This document shows, piece by piece, positions 25,681-35,000 of a stretch of DNA of 64,000 bases (position 1 is the first letter of the stretch; every line of letters starts with the position of its first letter). Under the pieces are notes generated by a model. It was not told the DNA's origin. It made no database searches and was given only the letters and a program-made list of their open reading frames with translations. The position numbers and the translations under genes are program-made. Source of the stretch: Candidatus Epilinea brevis (lineage in GTDB: Bacteria; Chloroflexota; Anaerolineae; Epilineales; Epilineaceae); NCBI GenBank assembly GCA_016710785.1, contig JADJUE010000003.1, forward strand, positions 609,795-673,794. The letters are read 5' to 3'.

Positions 25681-27102
25681 TCAGTAGGCGTTGGGATCGC
25701 GAAAACCCGCCAGAAGGGTCTTGAGCATGATCTTGAAGTCCAACAGCAGCGACCAGTTCTCCACGTAATAGAGGTCGTACTTGGTCCGTTCCTCGATGGA
25801 CGTGTTGCCCCGGAGGCCGTTGGCCTGCGCCCAGCCCGTGATCCCGGCCTTCTCGCGATGCCGCTCCATGTAGCGGGGGATCAGACGCTGGAACTCGGCG
25901 ACGAACTCGGGCCGCTCAGGTCGCGGCCCGACGATGCTCATATGCCCCAGCAGCACGTTGATGAGCTGAGGCAGTTCGTCCAGGTTGCTGCGCCGCAGGA
26001 ACTGACCGAAGCGGGTGCGCCGTGGATCGTCACGCTGCGCCCATACGGCGCCGGTATGCGCCTCGGCATCGAGGCGCATCGAGCGGAACTTGATCATGGG
26101 GAAAGGGCGGGCGTCCAGCCCCATGCGCTCCTGGACGAAGAAGGCCGATCCCCGCGATTCCAGCTTGATCAGCACGGCGGTGAGCAGCATCAAGGGCGAG
26201 AGGACCACCAGGGCGGTGGCGCTGAGCAACAGGTCGACGGAGCGCTTGAGGGTCAGCCGCCAGCCGCGCAGGGACACGTCGCGCACGCTCATCAGCGGCA
26301 GGCCGTCCAGGGCGCTGATCTGCACCTCGCCGGCGATCATCTGGAAGACATCCGGGAAGATGCGGATGGAAACCCCTTCCACCTGGCATTGGTTGATCAG
26401 GCCCAGCAGCTCGGCGCGCGTGGCCTCGGGCAGGGCCACCATGACCTCGTCCACGTCCAGGCGTTCCACGAGCGCACCCAGCTGGTCGCTGCCTCCCAGG
26501 ACCGGTACGCCGCGCGCCCGGCTGCGTCCCGGCGTGTCGTCCACCAGGCCGACGACGTCGTAACCCAAGGTCGGCTGGCGATGGATGCGGCCGACCAGAT
26601 CCTGGCCGACCGCTCCGGCACCCACGATGAGGATGCGGGTGCGGCCGAAGCCCAGCAGGCGCAGGGAAGTCCAGGCCTGGCGATGGAAGAGCCGCAGCCC
26701 CAGGACGGCCACGAAGCAGGCGATCCAGTCCAGGTACGGCAGGATGCGCGGGTAGGCCAGGTCCGGCAGCAGGAGGCTGGCGGCGGCGAACACGAGGATG
26801 ATGCCCAGGGAAATGGCCCGCAGGAGGCGCGCGGCGAGGTCGACGCGCGAGACAAATCGCGGCTGGTGGTACAGGCGGGAGAAGAAGAACACCGGCCAGA
26901 GCGTCAGCACCTGGACCGGAAGGAGCGGCGCGAGGGCTTCGAAAGGCGGCAGCGCGCCCATGCTGGCTGGGCTGAGCGGGGCCAGACCGAGGTAGAGATC
27001 GTGGGCCATGCGCAGGCCGGCGGCGAAGGCCGCGCCATCAAGCGCGACCAGCGAGATCCGCTCCAGCCAGATGCGGCGGCGGGTGGAATGTCCTAGGCGC
27101 AA
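25681..27102 (-). CDS. Undecaprenyl-phosphate sugar-1-phosphate transferase (WbaP/WcaJ type)
   Basis: Polyisoprenyl-phosphate sugar transferase that starts assembly of an exopolysaccharide or cell-surface glycan. Several N-terminal membrane segments and a Rossmann-like central domain (RILIVGAGAVGQDLVGRIHR) precede the catalytic domain. That domain has KRSVDLLLS, the amphipathic membrane helix, FVQERMG, MIKFRSM, DELPQLINVL and SIVGPRPERPEF, then GITGWAQ. I prefer a TTG at 27102, which has GGAG about 8-10 nt upstream; an in-frame ATG at 27165 lacks one. It follows the family-2 glycosyltransferase by 96 bp in the same direction. Sugar specificity cannot be read. Confidence 0.92.
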   Translation of the reverse strand: MRLGHSTRRRIWLERISLVALDGAAFAAGLRMAHDLYLGLAPLSPASMGALPPFEALAPLLPVQVLTLWPVFFFSRLYHQPRFVSRVDLAARLLRAISLGIILVFAAASLLLPDLAYPRILPYLDWIACFVAVLGLRLFHRQAWTSLRLLGFGRTRILIVGAGAVGQDLVGRIHRQPTLGYDVVGLVDDTPGRSRARGVPVLGGSDQLGALVERLDVDEVMVALPEATRAELLGLINQCQVEGVSIRIFPDVFQMIAGEVQISALDGLPLMSVRDVSLRGWRLTLKRSVDLLLSATALVVLSPLMLLTAVLIKLESRGSAFFVQERMGLDARPFPMIKFRSMRLDAEAHTGAVWAQRDDPRRTRFGQFLRRSNLDELPQLINVLLGHMSIVGPRPERPEFVAEFQRLIPRYMERHREKAGITGWAQANGLRGNTSIEERTKYDLYYVENWSLLLDFKIMLKTLLAGFRDPNAY

Positions 27103-27198
27103 GGCAGGCTCTCCGTGCCGAGGGCGGCCGGTACCGATACCGGTCCTCGGCGCACAGCATAGCATGGCCGCCGGGGCGGCGCGAAGGCGCTCATCCGC

Positions 27199-28176
27199 TC
27201 ATGCCGAGCGGCCGCGACCCGACATCTCAGCCACGAGCCGCGGTCCGCCGCGCAAGGCCAGGCCGAGCAGGACCAGCAGGTGCACCGGCCAGGCGGTGCG
27301 GCTCGCGTAATGCTTGTCGTAGAACAGCCACATGGCGCGCTGGAACTCGAAACGCGCCCGGGGGCTCGCGCGGCTGGCGGCCCGCTTGACGTGGTGCACG
27401 AGGGTCCGTGGCCGGTAGGCGACGCGCCAACCCGCCTCCTTGAAGCGCATGCACCAGTCCAGATCCTCGCCATACATCCAGAAGCGCTCGTCGAAGAGGC
27501 CCACCTGGTTGATGGCCGCGCCGCGCACCAGCATGCAGGCGCCTACCACGCTGTCGACATCGGTCGCCTGGTCCTCCGGCAGGAAGGTCATGTTGTAGCG
27601 GCCGAAGCGCGGATGGCGCGGGTAGCGGCGGGACAGGCCCAGGAGCCGGTAGAAGGAGACCGCCGGGGAGGGAAAGGAGCGCCGGCAGGCCGGATCCAAG
27701 GAGCCGTCCGGCAGCAGCAGGCGCGGCCCGACCACGGCCAGCGAGGGTTCCGCCTCCAGATCCTCCACCATCTGACGCACCGCGCCGGTCGGGACGACCG
27801 TGTCCGGGTTGAGGATCAGCGCGTGGCGGTAGCGCGGCCGGGCGGGCGGGTCATCGCCGGCGGCGGCGAAGCCCGCGTCCCGGAGCCCCAGGTTGTTGGC
27901 GCTGGAGAAGCCCAGGTTCTGGTCGCTCTCGACCAGATGCACCCAGGAGAACTGGTCGCGCAGCAGGGCGACGCTGTCGTCGGGCGAGGCGTTGTCCACC
28001 ACCCAGACCGCGGCGGACAGGCCTTCCAGGCCCCCGTCGGCGAGGGAGCGCAGGCAATCGGCCAGCAGCGCCGCCGTGCCGTGGTTGACGATGATGACGG
28101 CCACATCGTCGAGGGGCGCGGCCGCGGGCCGGTCGGACAGGGCTGCCCCGCCCCGATCGGGAGCGCCCGAGCTCAT
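27199..28176 (-). CDS. Family 2 glycosyltransferase (rhamnosyltransferase-like)
   Basis: GT-A-fold inverting glycosyltransferase of 325 residues. The nucleotide-binding N-terminus VAVIIVNHGTAALLADCLRSL, cut short here, begins the fold; VDNASPDDS and the metal-site region HALILNPDTVVP follow. A later WMYGEDLDWCMRFKEAGW segment is typical of the acceptor-side motif ED-x-D. The C-terminal part is basic and may touch the membrane. The ATG overlaps the selB stop (ATGA). With the downstream sugar-phosphate transferase it probably builds a surface polysaccharide; the reason for linkage to selB is unclear. Confidence 0.9.
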   Translation of the reverse strand: MSSGAPDRGGAALSDRPAAAPLDDVAVIIVNHGTAALLADCLRSLADGGLEGLSAAVWVVDNASPDDSVALLRDQFSWVHLVESDQNLGFSSANNLGLRDAGFAAAGDDPPARPRYRHALILNPDTVVPTGAVRQMVEDLEAEPSLAVVGPRLLLPDGSLDPACRRSFPSPAVSFYRLLGLSRRYPRHPRFGRYNMTFLPEDQATDVDSVVGACMLVRGAAINQVGLFDERFWMYGEDLDWCMRFKEAGWRVAYRPRTLVHHVKRAASRASPRARFEFQRAMWLFYDKHYASRTAWPVHLLVLLGLALRGGPRLVAEMSGRGRSA

Positions 28177-30086
28177 GCCTGCTCCGTCGCGCCGCCGCCT
28201 CCGGGCGGCGACACCAGCACCCGCGTATCGCCGATGCGCCGGGTCAGACGCTGCCGATCGAAATGCTCCAGGATCGCCTGGGCGAACTTGCGGCTGGTGT
28301 TGAAGCGGTCCCGCATGTCGGCCAGGGTCATCGGTCCATGGGTCTGGATGAGATCGACCACGCCCTGGCGCAGTTCGCCATAGGCCTGCCGGTCGAAGAG
28401 CACCTCCGGGGAGACGAGCACCAGGTCGCCCTGTTTGACCAGCGCCTCCAGCACCCTGGCGCCCGCCTCCGCCTCCGCCTCCTTGACCGACGGCGGGGCA
28501 AAAGGCTGGGCCCGGAACCGGCCTAGAAGCTGCTTCACCACTTCATCCTGGCTGCTGGAGAAGCGGACGCTGTGGCGCGGATCATGCAGCAGCTCGCCCT
28601 CGCGCTGCAGCCAGCCTTCCTCGACGGCCCGCCGCGTCACGGCGGCCATCACCTCCGGCGCCAGCCGCAGCTGCCCGCGCAGCTCCTCCATGGGCACCCC
28701 GGGTCGCAGGGGGTGGCGGTCGTGATAGCGCCGCAGGATCAACTCGGTCAGACGGCGCAGGCGGGCCCAGCCGCGATCCGTGGCCCAATGGCCCTCCAAC
28801 GACAACACCCGGCCCGCGCGGGACAGCTGCTCCAGGGCCAGGTCGCGCTCCGGCGCTTCGAACCCCAGGTCCACGGGGCGCAGCCGCTCGGCCGCACAGG
28901 GCTCGCGCTCCGCGAGCATCTGCCAGACGACTGCCGTCGGTTCGCCGGTGGCGAGGTCCGCAAAGCGCGCGCTGACCGCGTCGGCGAAGCGGCGCCGACG
29001 GCCGGGGGGATGGCAGTCCAGCACCCGGGCGCCGCCGACGGTGCGCTCCGGCGACGGCAGGCGCAGGACCAGACGGTCGCCGGCGGCGAGGACCAGGGGG
29101 CGCTCCAGGCGCAGCTGCGCGTCTCCTTCGGAGCCGGGGTCGATGGCCTGGGCGCCGATGACCCGCAGAAATGCCGGGGTCTCGGCCGCCCCATGGTAGA
29201 CCTGCAGCCGCAGGTCATGCGCCAGGGGATGCGGCAGATCGGCCAGGGCGCGCAGCCGCACATCCACCAGCCGGGTTGGCGCATACTGATCCGGGAGCGA
29301 TACCAGCGTGCCCCGGGGAATGGCTGTCGGCTCCACCCCCACCAGGTTGATGGCCGTCCTGGAGCCGGGCCGGGCCTCCTCGGTCGCCTGCCCATGGGCA
29401 TGCAGGCCGCGGATGCGGCTGCGCAGCTGCTCCTGCGGCAGCAGCGAAACGGTATCGCCCACGCGCAGGCCGCCGTCGCGCAGGGTGCCCGTGACCACCG
29501 TCCCGAATCCGGCCAGGCTGAAGGAACGGTCCACGGACAGGCGTGGCCGGCCGCGATCCACGGGCTCGGGGGCCTGCCGCACCAGCTGTTCCAGCGCGGC
29601 GAGGAGTCGGTCCAATCCGGCTCCGGTCTCGGCCGAGACCGGCACGATCGGCGCGTCGGCCAGACAGGTGGGGGCCAGCATCGCCCGCAGGTCTTCGGTG
29701 ACGAGGGAGATCCATTCCGCGTCGACCAGGTCGGTCTTGGTCAGCGCCACCAAGCAGTGGCGCAGGCCGAGGAGGTCCAGAATCGCCAGATGCTCCCGCG
29801 TCTGGGGCATCGGCCCCTCGTCGGCGGCCACCACCAGGATGCCGGCGTCCACGCCGCCGGCCCCGGCCAGCATGTTGCGGATGAAATCCTCATGCCCCGG
29901 TACGTCGACCAGGCTCAAGACATCGCCGCCGGGCAGCCGCATCCAGGCGAAGCCGAGGTCGATGGTCATCCCCCGGCGCTTCTCTTCGCTCAGCCGATCG
30001 GGGTCCGTTCCGGTCAGGGCGCGGACCAGGGTGCTCTTGCCGTGATCGACGTGCCCGGCCGTACCGACGACGACGATGCGGCTCAC
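28173..30086 (-). CDS. selB: Selenocysteine-specific elongation factor SelB
   Basis: Delivers selenocysteyl-tRNA to UGA codons marked by a SECIS hairpin. The 637-residue protein has the GTPase motifs GHVDHGKST (11-19), VDVPGHEDFI and TKTDL. EF-Tu-like beta-barrel domains follow, then a C-terminal array of small winged helices (about 375-637) that bind SECIS RNA, ending near FNTSRKFAQAILEHFDRQRL. It starts at the GTG at 30086, which overlaps the stop of the coiled-coil gene (GTGA); longer upstream frames are shadows of that gene. No selA, selD or selC lies in this window. Confidence 0.93.
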   Translation of the reverse strand: MSRIVVVGTAGHVDHGKSTLVRALTGTDPDRLSEEKRRGMTIDLGFAWMRLPGGDVLSLVDVPGHEDFIRNMLAGAGGVDAGILVVAADEGPMPQTREHLAILDLLGLRHCLVALTKTDLVDAEWISLVTEDLRAMLAPTCLADAPIVPVSAETGAGLDRLLAALEQLVRQAPEPVDRGRPRLSVDRSFSLAGFGTVVTGTLRDGGLRVGDTVSLLPQEQLRSRIRGLHAHGQATEEARPGSRTAINLVGVEPTAIPRGTLVSLPDQYAPTRLVDVRLRALADLPHPLAHDLRLQVYHGAAETPAFLRVIGAQAIDPGSEGDAQLRLERPLVLAAGDRLVLRLPSPERTVGGARVLDCHPPGRRRRFADAVSARFADLATGEPTAVVWQMLAEREPCAAERLRPVDLGFEAPERDLALEQLSRAGRVLSLEGHWATDRGWARLRRLTELILRRYHDRHPLRPGVPMEELRGQLRLAPEVMAAVTRRAVEEGWLQREGELLHDPRHSVRFSSSQDEVVKQLLGRFRAQPFAPPSVKEAEAEAGARVLEALVKQGDLVLVSPEVLFDRQAYGELRQGVVDLIQTHGPMTLADMRDRFNTSRKFAQAILEHFDRQRLTRRIGDTRVLVSPPGGGGATEQA

Positions 30087-31327
30087 GGCCCTCCCCCGGC
30101 CTGGCGCCTGGCGCGCAGCGCCCGCCGCAAGGCCTGGCGCCGCTCCGGGGATTGCCCGCCCGGGTCGCCCGAGGGCAGATCGACGTCGAAGGATTCGGCC
30201 CCGACCAGGGTGGCATCGCGCAGGCCGCGCACGAAGAGTCCCATGCGATGGCGCAGGCTCTCCAGATCCTTCCGGCCCAGATCCAACCCGGCCGACAGAC
30301 CCTCCGACAGGATGGACAGCTCGGCGTCGATGCCGCCGCGCAAGGCGTTGAGCGCATCGGCCAAGGCTTGCCGTTCGGTGAGGCGCTCCTGGGAGAGGGA
30401 GATCCAGTCCTGCCTCCGGCCGGCCAGGAACTGCTCCCAGCGCCCCGCGATCTCCTGGCGCAGGCCGACCAGGGCGGCGTCGACCTGTTCCGCCGCGACC
30501 CGCACCTGTTCCTTGGTGGCATGATGATCCACCCGCAGGCGGTCGGCCTCCACGCGGGCCTGCTCCACCATGCCGCGCGCCTCGCGCAGGGTCTCGCTCT
30601 GCTCCTCCAGATGTCCTTGCCAACGGCCAACCGTGCCCGTCAGATCCTGTAACTGGGGCCGCAATTCCTGGATTTCCGCCCGCAGCCGCTGTTCCTGCTG
30701 CCTTGCCAGCTCATCGCGAGGACCCAAGGAAGCCGCCAGGTCGTCCAATCGGGTAGCCTGCGCCTGCAGCTGGCGCAGCAGGTCTGTCTGCTGCCGCGCC
30801 AGGGATTCAAGGGCTTTGTCCATGGTCGCGATCGCTTCGCCGCGTGCGACCAGAGGCTGCAGGCTGCGGACCAGCCGCTCGCCCTCCTCTAAGCGCTGCC
30901 GGCTCTGCGCCTGCAATTCGCTGCGCAGCGCATGGTCGCGGCTCGCGATCTCAGCGGTCAGCTCCCGGCCCAGTTGCAGCAGGCTGGCCTGCAGCTGATC
31001 CACGCGGCGCAGGTCAACCGCCAACTGCTCGGCCCGCTCGGCCAGACGCACCTGTTGGGCACCCAAGGCCTCCACCTGGCTGGTGACGCTATGGTCCCCC
31101 AGCAGGCGGTCGACGGCGGAGGCCAGCCGTTCCACCTGATCGTTGCGCCGGAGTTCGCCCTGCTCCCGCTCGTGAACGATGCCTTCCACAGCGGCCAACT
31201 GCGCACGCAGCGCGCTGAAGGCGCTCTCCTGGCTGGCGATCGCGTCGGCGTTGCGCTGGGCCGCGTCGGCCAGCTGCTCCAGGAGCGCCCGCTGCGCGTT
31301 GGCATCCGGCGGAAGCAGAGCGCTCAA
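30083..31327 (-). CDS. Long coiled-coil protein of unknown function
   Basis: Unrecognised 414-residue protein, almost wholly helical. Residues about 15-330 are dominated by heptad-like Leu/Ala/Gln/Arg/Glu repeats, predicting a long coiled coil, with no signal peptide or membrane segment. The C-terminal 60 residues are basic (QALRRALRARR). The start is a TTG at 31327 overlapping the phoU stop (TTGA), with GGAG 8 nt upstream in the phoU end; longer frames read antisense into phoU. It ends with a GTGA overlap into selB. The strict coupling phoU, coiled-coil, selB suggests co-production. Function cannot be named; a DNA-recombination RmuC-like or cytoskeletal role is only a guess. Confidence 0.7.
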   Translation of the reverse strand: MSALLPPDANAQRALLEQLADAAQRNADAIASQESAFSALRAQLAAVEGIVHEREQGELRRNDQVERLASAVDRLLGDHSVTSQVEALGAQQVRLAERAEQLAVDLRRVDQLQASLLQLGRELTAEIASRDHALRSELQAQSRQRLEEGERLVRSLQPLVARGEAIATMDKALESLARQQTDLLRQLQAQATRLDDLAASLGPRDELARQQEQRLRAEIQELRPQLQDLTGTVGRWQGHLEEQSETLREARGMVEQARVEADRLRVDHHATKEQVRVAAEQVDAALVGLRQEIAGRWEQFLAGRRQDWISLSQERLTERQALADALNALRGGIDAELSILSEGLSAGLDLGRKDLESLRHRMGLFVRGLRDATLVGAESFDVDLPSGDPGGQSPERRQALRRALRARRQAGGGP

Positions 31328-31983
31328 GCGTTGAGCTCCACCAACTGACCGGTCTCCAGGAACACCACCCATTCGCCGATGTTCGTCACATGGTCGCCGA
31401 TGCGCTCGATGCTCTTGGCGGTCCACATCAGCTTGCTGCCGCGATCGATCGTCGCCGGATCGGCGCGCATGTCGGCCAGCAGGTCGCTGTAGCACTTGCG
31501 GTAGAGCGCGTCGATCTCATTGTCGCGGACGGCGATGGACCGGGCGGACTGGCTGTCGCGCTGCAGAAAGGCGTCCACCTGACCCTGGAGCAGCGAGCAG
31601 GCCAGCAGGGCCATGCGCGGGATATCGACGAATGGCTCCGTCGGCGGGTCATCGGCGATCTCGAGGGCGGTGACGGCGATGCGCTTGGCATGGTCGCCGA
31701 TGCGCTCCAAGTCCGTGATGATGGCCGAGATGGCCAGGATCTCACGGAGGTCGGAAGCCAAAGGTTGCTGACGGGCGATGATCTCCAGGATGTCGCGCTG
31801 CAGGTTGGCCCACAGGCGGTTGATGACCTCGTCACCCTCGATGATCCGCCGCGCCAAGGCGCTGTCGTTTTCCACCAGCGACCGCGTGGCTTGATCGACG
31901 GCCGCGCCGACCTGGTCGGCCATGGCTCGCAGCCGGTCTTCCAGGCTGCGCATTTCGGATTCGAATGCCGACCGCGTGCTCAT
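31324..31983 (-). CDS. phoU: PhoU-family phosphate signalling protein
   Basis: Cytoplasmic metal-binding helical protein that links phosphate transport to PhoR/PhoB signalling. The 219 residues form the usual tandem pair of three-helix PhoU repeats. The metal-site motifs are visible as TDLERIGDHAKRIA in the first repeat and KSIERIGDHVTNIGE in the second. I chose the ATG at 31983 (MSTRSAFESEM), typical for the family; the longer frame reads through antisense of the protease gene. No pst or pho genes adjoin it in the window. It heads the operon with the coiled-coil gene and selB. Confidence 0.93.
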   Translation of the reverse strand: MSTRSAFESEMRSLEDRLRAMADQVGAAVDQATRSLVENDSALARRIIEGDEVINRLWANLQRDILEIIARQQPLASDLREILAISAIITDLERIGDHAKRIAVTALEIADDPPTEPFVDIPRMALLACSLLQGQVDAFLQRDSQSARSIAVRDNEIDALYRKCYSDLLADMRADPATIDRGSKLMWTAKSIERIGDHVTNIGEWVVFLETGQLVELNA

Positions 31984-32062
31984 GATCGAACCTGCTCGCT
32001 TTCGGGGGGCTTGCCGCTGAGGCCGTCGATGTCTGACGAAGCTCCGGCTCCGTGACCGCGGC

Positions 32063-32068
32063 ATTATA
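32063..32068 (-). promoter_or_regulatory. -10 hexamer TATAAT upstream of phoU
   Basis: A perfect TATAAT on the minus strand lies about 80 nt upstream of the phoU start, between the giant protease stop and phoU. It is the likely promoter of the phoU-selB-glycosyltransferase operon. No clear -35 was found. Confidence 0.5.
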
Positions 32069-32095
32069 GAACAAGGGCGTCCGGCCGCAGCTTCC

Positions 32096-35000
32096 TCAGG
32101 GGTCGGGCTCAGGCTCGCGGCCCAGCCAGGGGAAGATGAGCTCCGGCCGGACGAAGACCCGGGCCTCCAGCCACCAGGACGGCAAGCCCGATTCATGCAG
32201 TTCGGCGCGGTTGGCCAGCCAGCCGCCGCGGTGGCTGGCCACCTGGGCGGAATAGACCAGCGAACTGCTGCTGCCCACCAGCAGACCGGTTCCCTCCCAG
32301 ACCAGGCGATTGGTGCCGGCGAGGCGCACCGTGCCGCTCTCGGCCAGGATCCGTTCCGGCAGAAGCTCCAGGCCGGCGGGCAGGGTGTCGGTCAGGACGA
32401 AGCGCCCGCTGGGCTCGGTTCCGGTGTTGGCCAGGTTGATGATGAACTTGACCGCCTGGCCGGGGCGGACCATGCGCTGGTCGTCCGGTACGCTCTTGGA
32501 GGAGCTGCGCAGATCCGGTGCGTTCACCCGCCACAGGGTGCGGCGCCGCAGGGTCTGGTTGTCGCTGGCGATGGCGACCTCGGAGACCTGCTCGAGCGCG
32601 CGCGGCAGGTCTGGGTCCAGCCGCAGGTTCACCTGAAGGGTCTGCTCCTGGAAGCGCGGTAGGGTCCCGCTCCAACGCAGATCAGCGCCGTCCAGGATCC
32701 AGCTGGGCGGCAGGGGAGGCGAGGCTTCCAGCGTCGCGCCGCGCGGCAGGGTCCAGCGCACCGCGACGGGCGCCTCCGCGGCGGGCCCGGTATGGCTGAG
32801 TCGCAGCCTGAGACGCAGCCTGTCGCCCCCGCGGTAGGTCCCCGGCGGCAGCACCCGCCCCGCTGCGTCCACCTGCTCCAAGGCGCTGCTGGTCCAGGGG
32901 TTGAACCAGTCGAGCGCGTTGCCGATCACGCGCTCGGCGCAGCTGGGGGCCAGGGTGGCGGCATCGAAGGCCAGGAAGACGGTCTTGTAGCCGGCGTTCT
33001 GCTCGTACTGCGCCGCCACCGCCTCGCCCAGCTGGTTGAAGATGGCGGCGCGGGCCAGCGGGACCTGACGCAGGATGAGCCGGTCGCTGAAGTCCTCCGC
33101 CTGCGGTCTGGACGCCAGTCGGCAACCCGGCGGCAGATCCTGGTAGATCGATTTGTCCGCGCCCACCAAGGGGCCTTGATGGGCCTGTCCGGCGCTCTCC
33201 TCAAAGGTCTCCACACCCAGGCGCTCGCGATGGAACAGCAGCGCGTCGCGGTAGGGCGTGGCGGCCCAATGGTAGAGGTAGTCCTCGGAGGACAGCAGCA
33301 GGCGGCCGCCGGCATCCAGGTAGTCAGCCATGAGGCGTTGGATCTCCGGCCCGAAGTGGCGGTCCATCTTGAGGCCGCTGTAGCCGGTGAACCACAGCAC
33401 CATCGGATAGCTGCGGAGGGTACGGGTGGGCGGCAGGCTGGGCCGGAGCTGCAAGAGACCCAGCTCCAGCTGGTCGTAGGGCAGCCCCAGCGCGTCGAGG
33501 GCCTCGAGGTAGCGCTGCTCGCTGTCGCTGCCGTAATCCCCGTCCACCACCAGCAGCGGCGCCGGCGTGCGGGTCTCGACCGCGACGCGCCGTGGGTCGC
33601 CGCCGTCCGCGCCCTGGATCAGGATCTCGGTACGCGCCGAACTGCCGTGTGCGCTGTCCGCGGGGATGCGCACCCTGAGGCCCAGGACGGCAGTCTCACA
33701 GCTGGCCAGCCGCAGACGCCCGTCGCTGACCGCGCCGAAATCGGCTTGACGCAGCTCGGCGGGCCAGGAGCCCGCGGCCAGGGTCACCGTGTAGGCGGCG
33801 GCCAGCGCACCGGTGTTGAGGACGGTCAGGCGGTAGTCGGCGCTGCCGCCGGCGGCCTCGACGAGCCGCGACTGGCTCACCGCGGCGTGCAGGCCTGCCG
33901 CGGGCGCCGGGGCCATCAGGGCCTGGATCACCCGGTCCAGCAGCCTGGCGCGCGCGGCCGTGTCGCCGATGCCCTCCAGGCCGAAGCCCAGCACCGCGGC
34001 GCGGTAGCCGGTGCAGGTGTCCACCAGCGCCGCCGCGCCCTGGCCACCGCCGTAGCGCAGGATCAGGCGCCCCCGGGCTTCGTCGCGCAAGGCCAAGGCA
34101 TCGGGCGAGGACTGGTTCTGCAGCCCGCCGGGATCGTTGAGGGTGAAGCGCAGGTCGGCCAGCGGCCCACCGGCGACGCCGCTGAGCTGGGTGGCGCCGA
34201 TGGCTGTGTCGGCCACCACCTTGACCAGCAACTGATCGCGCACATAGGGCAGCACCGGCCCGTTCTCGTTGCAGGGCTTGCCGGGCACCTCGCGGCCCGA
34301 ATCCTGGCAGAGCAGGTCCTGGCCGGACACGATCAGGCGGCCGCCGCCCGCCAGATAGCCGCCCAGCTCATAGGCGCCCATCACCTTGTTGGGACTGGAC
34401 AGCGGGCTGGCCCAGATCACGAGGTCGTAGCGCGCCATCGTGGCCGTGGTCGGCGGGCCACCGGGCTTGCCGGGCCCGGCGAAGTCGTCGCTCACGCTGT
34501 GCACGTCGTACAGATAGCCCATCCGATCCAGGGCGGCGCGGTACAGATCGACCGCGCCGCTGTAGATCCAGGCATCGCCGTCCACCAGGAGGATGCGCGG
34601 GGCGCGCTGCAGGCGGTAGATCCGGGTGCTGGGGGCCGCGGCGCTGATCTTGACCGTGTCGGTCAGCACCCGGTAGCCGAAGCGCTCCACACGCAGGTCA
34701 TAGCTGCGTTCGGGCAGCCGTTGGCTGAAGCCGAAGGTGGCGCTGCTGTCGATGGTGAAGGGCACGTCCGCCAGGCGGATGGCGCCGTCCAGCGGCGCGC
34801 CGCTCGCGGCGTCCAGGAGGCGTCCCTCCAGGATGCCCATGGGTTCGTCGAAATCCAGGGAGAGCGTCACACGGGTGGTCTGGCCGGTGCTGATGCGGAC
34901 ATCGCGCTGGCTCCGGCTACGGAAGCCGAAGGCCTCGGCGAGGATGACGTAGCTGCCGGGGTGCAGGTCCAGGGCGAAGCTGCCGTCCGAAGGCGAGACG

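Noticed and set aside
30087..30623. An N-terminal extension of SelB of about 180 residues
   Set aside because: It overlaps the coiled-coil gene in another frame, is Gly/Arg-rich without motifs, and the GTG at 30086 starts exactly before the conserved GTPase domain.
28173..31983. A selenoprotein gene read through TGA near selB
   Set aside because: Each TGA in this operon is a normal stop overlapping the next start, and no SECIS-like hairpin follows with conserved coding beyond it.
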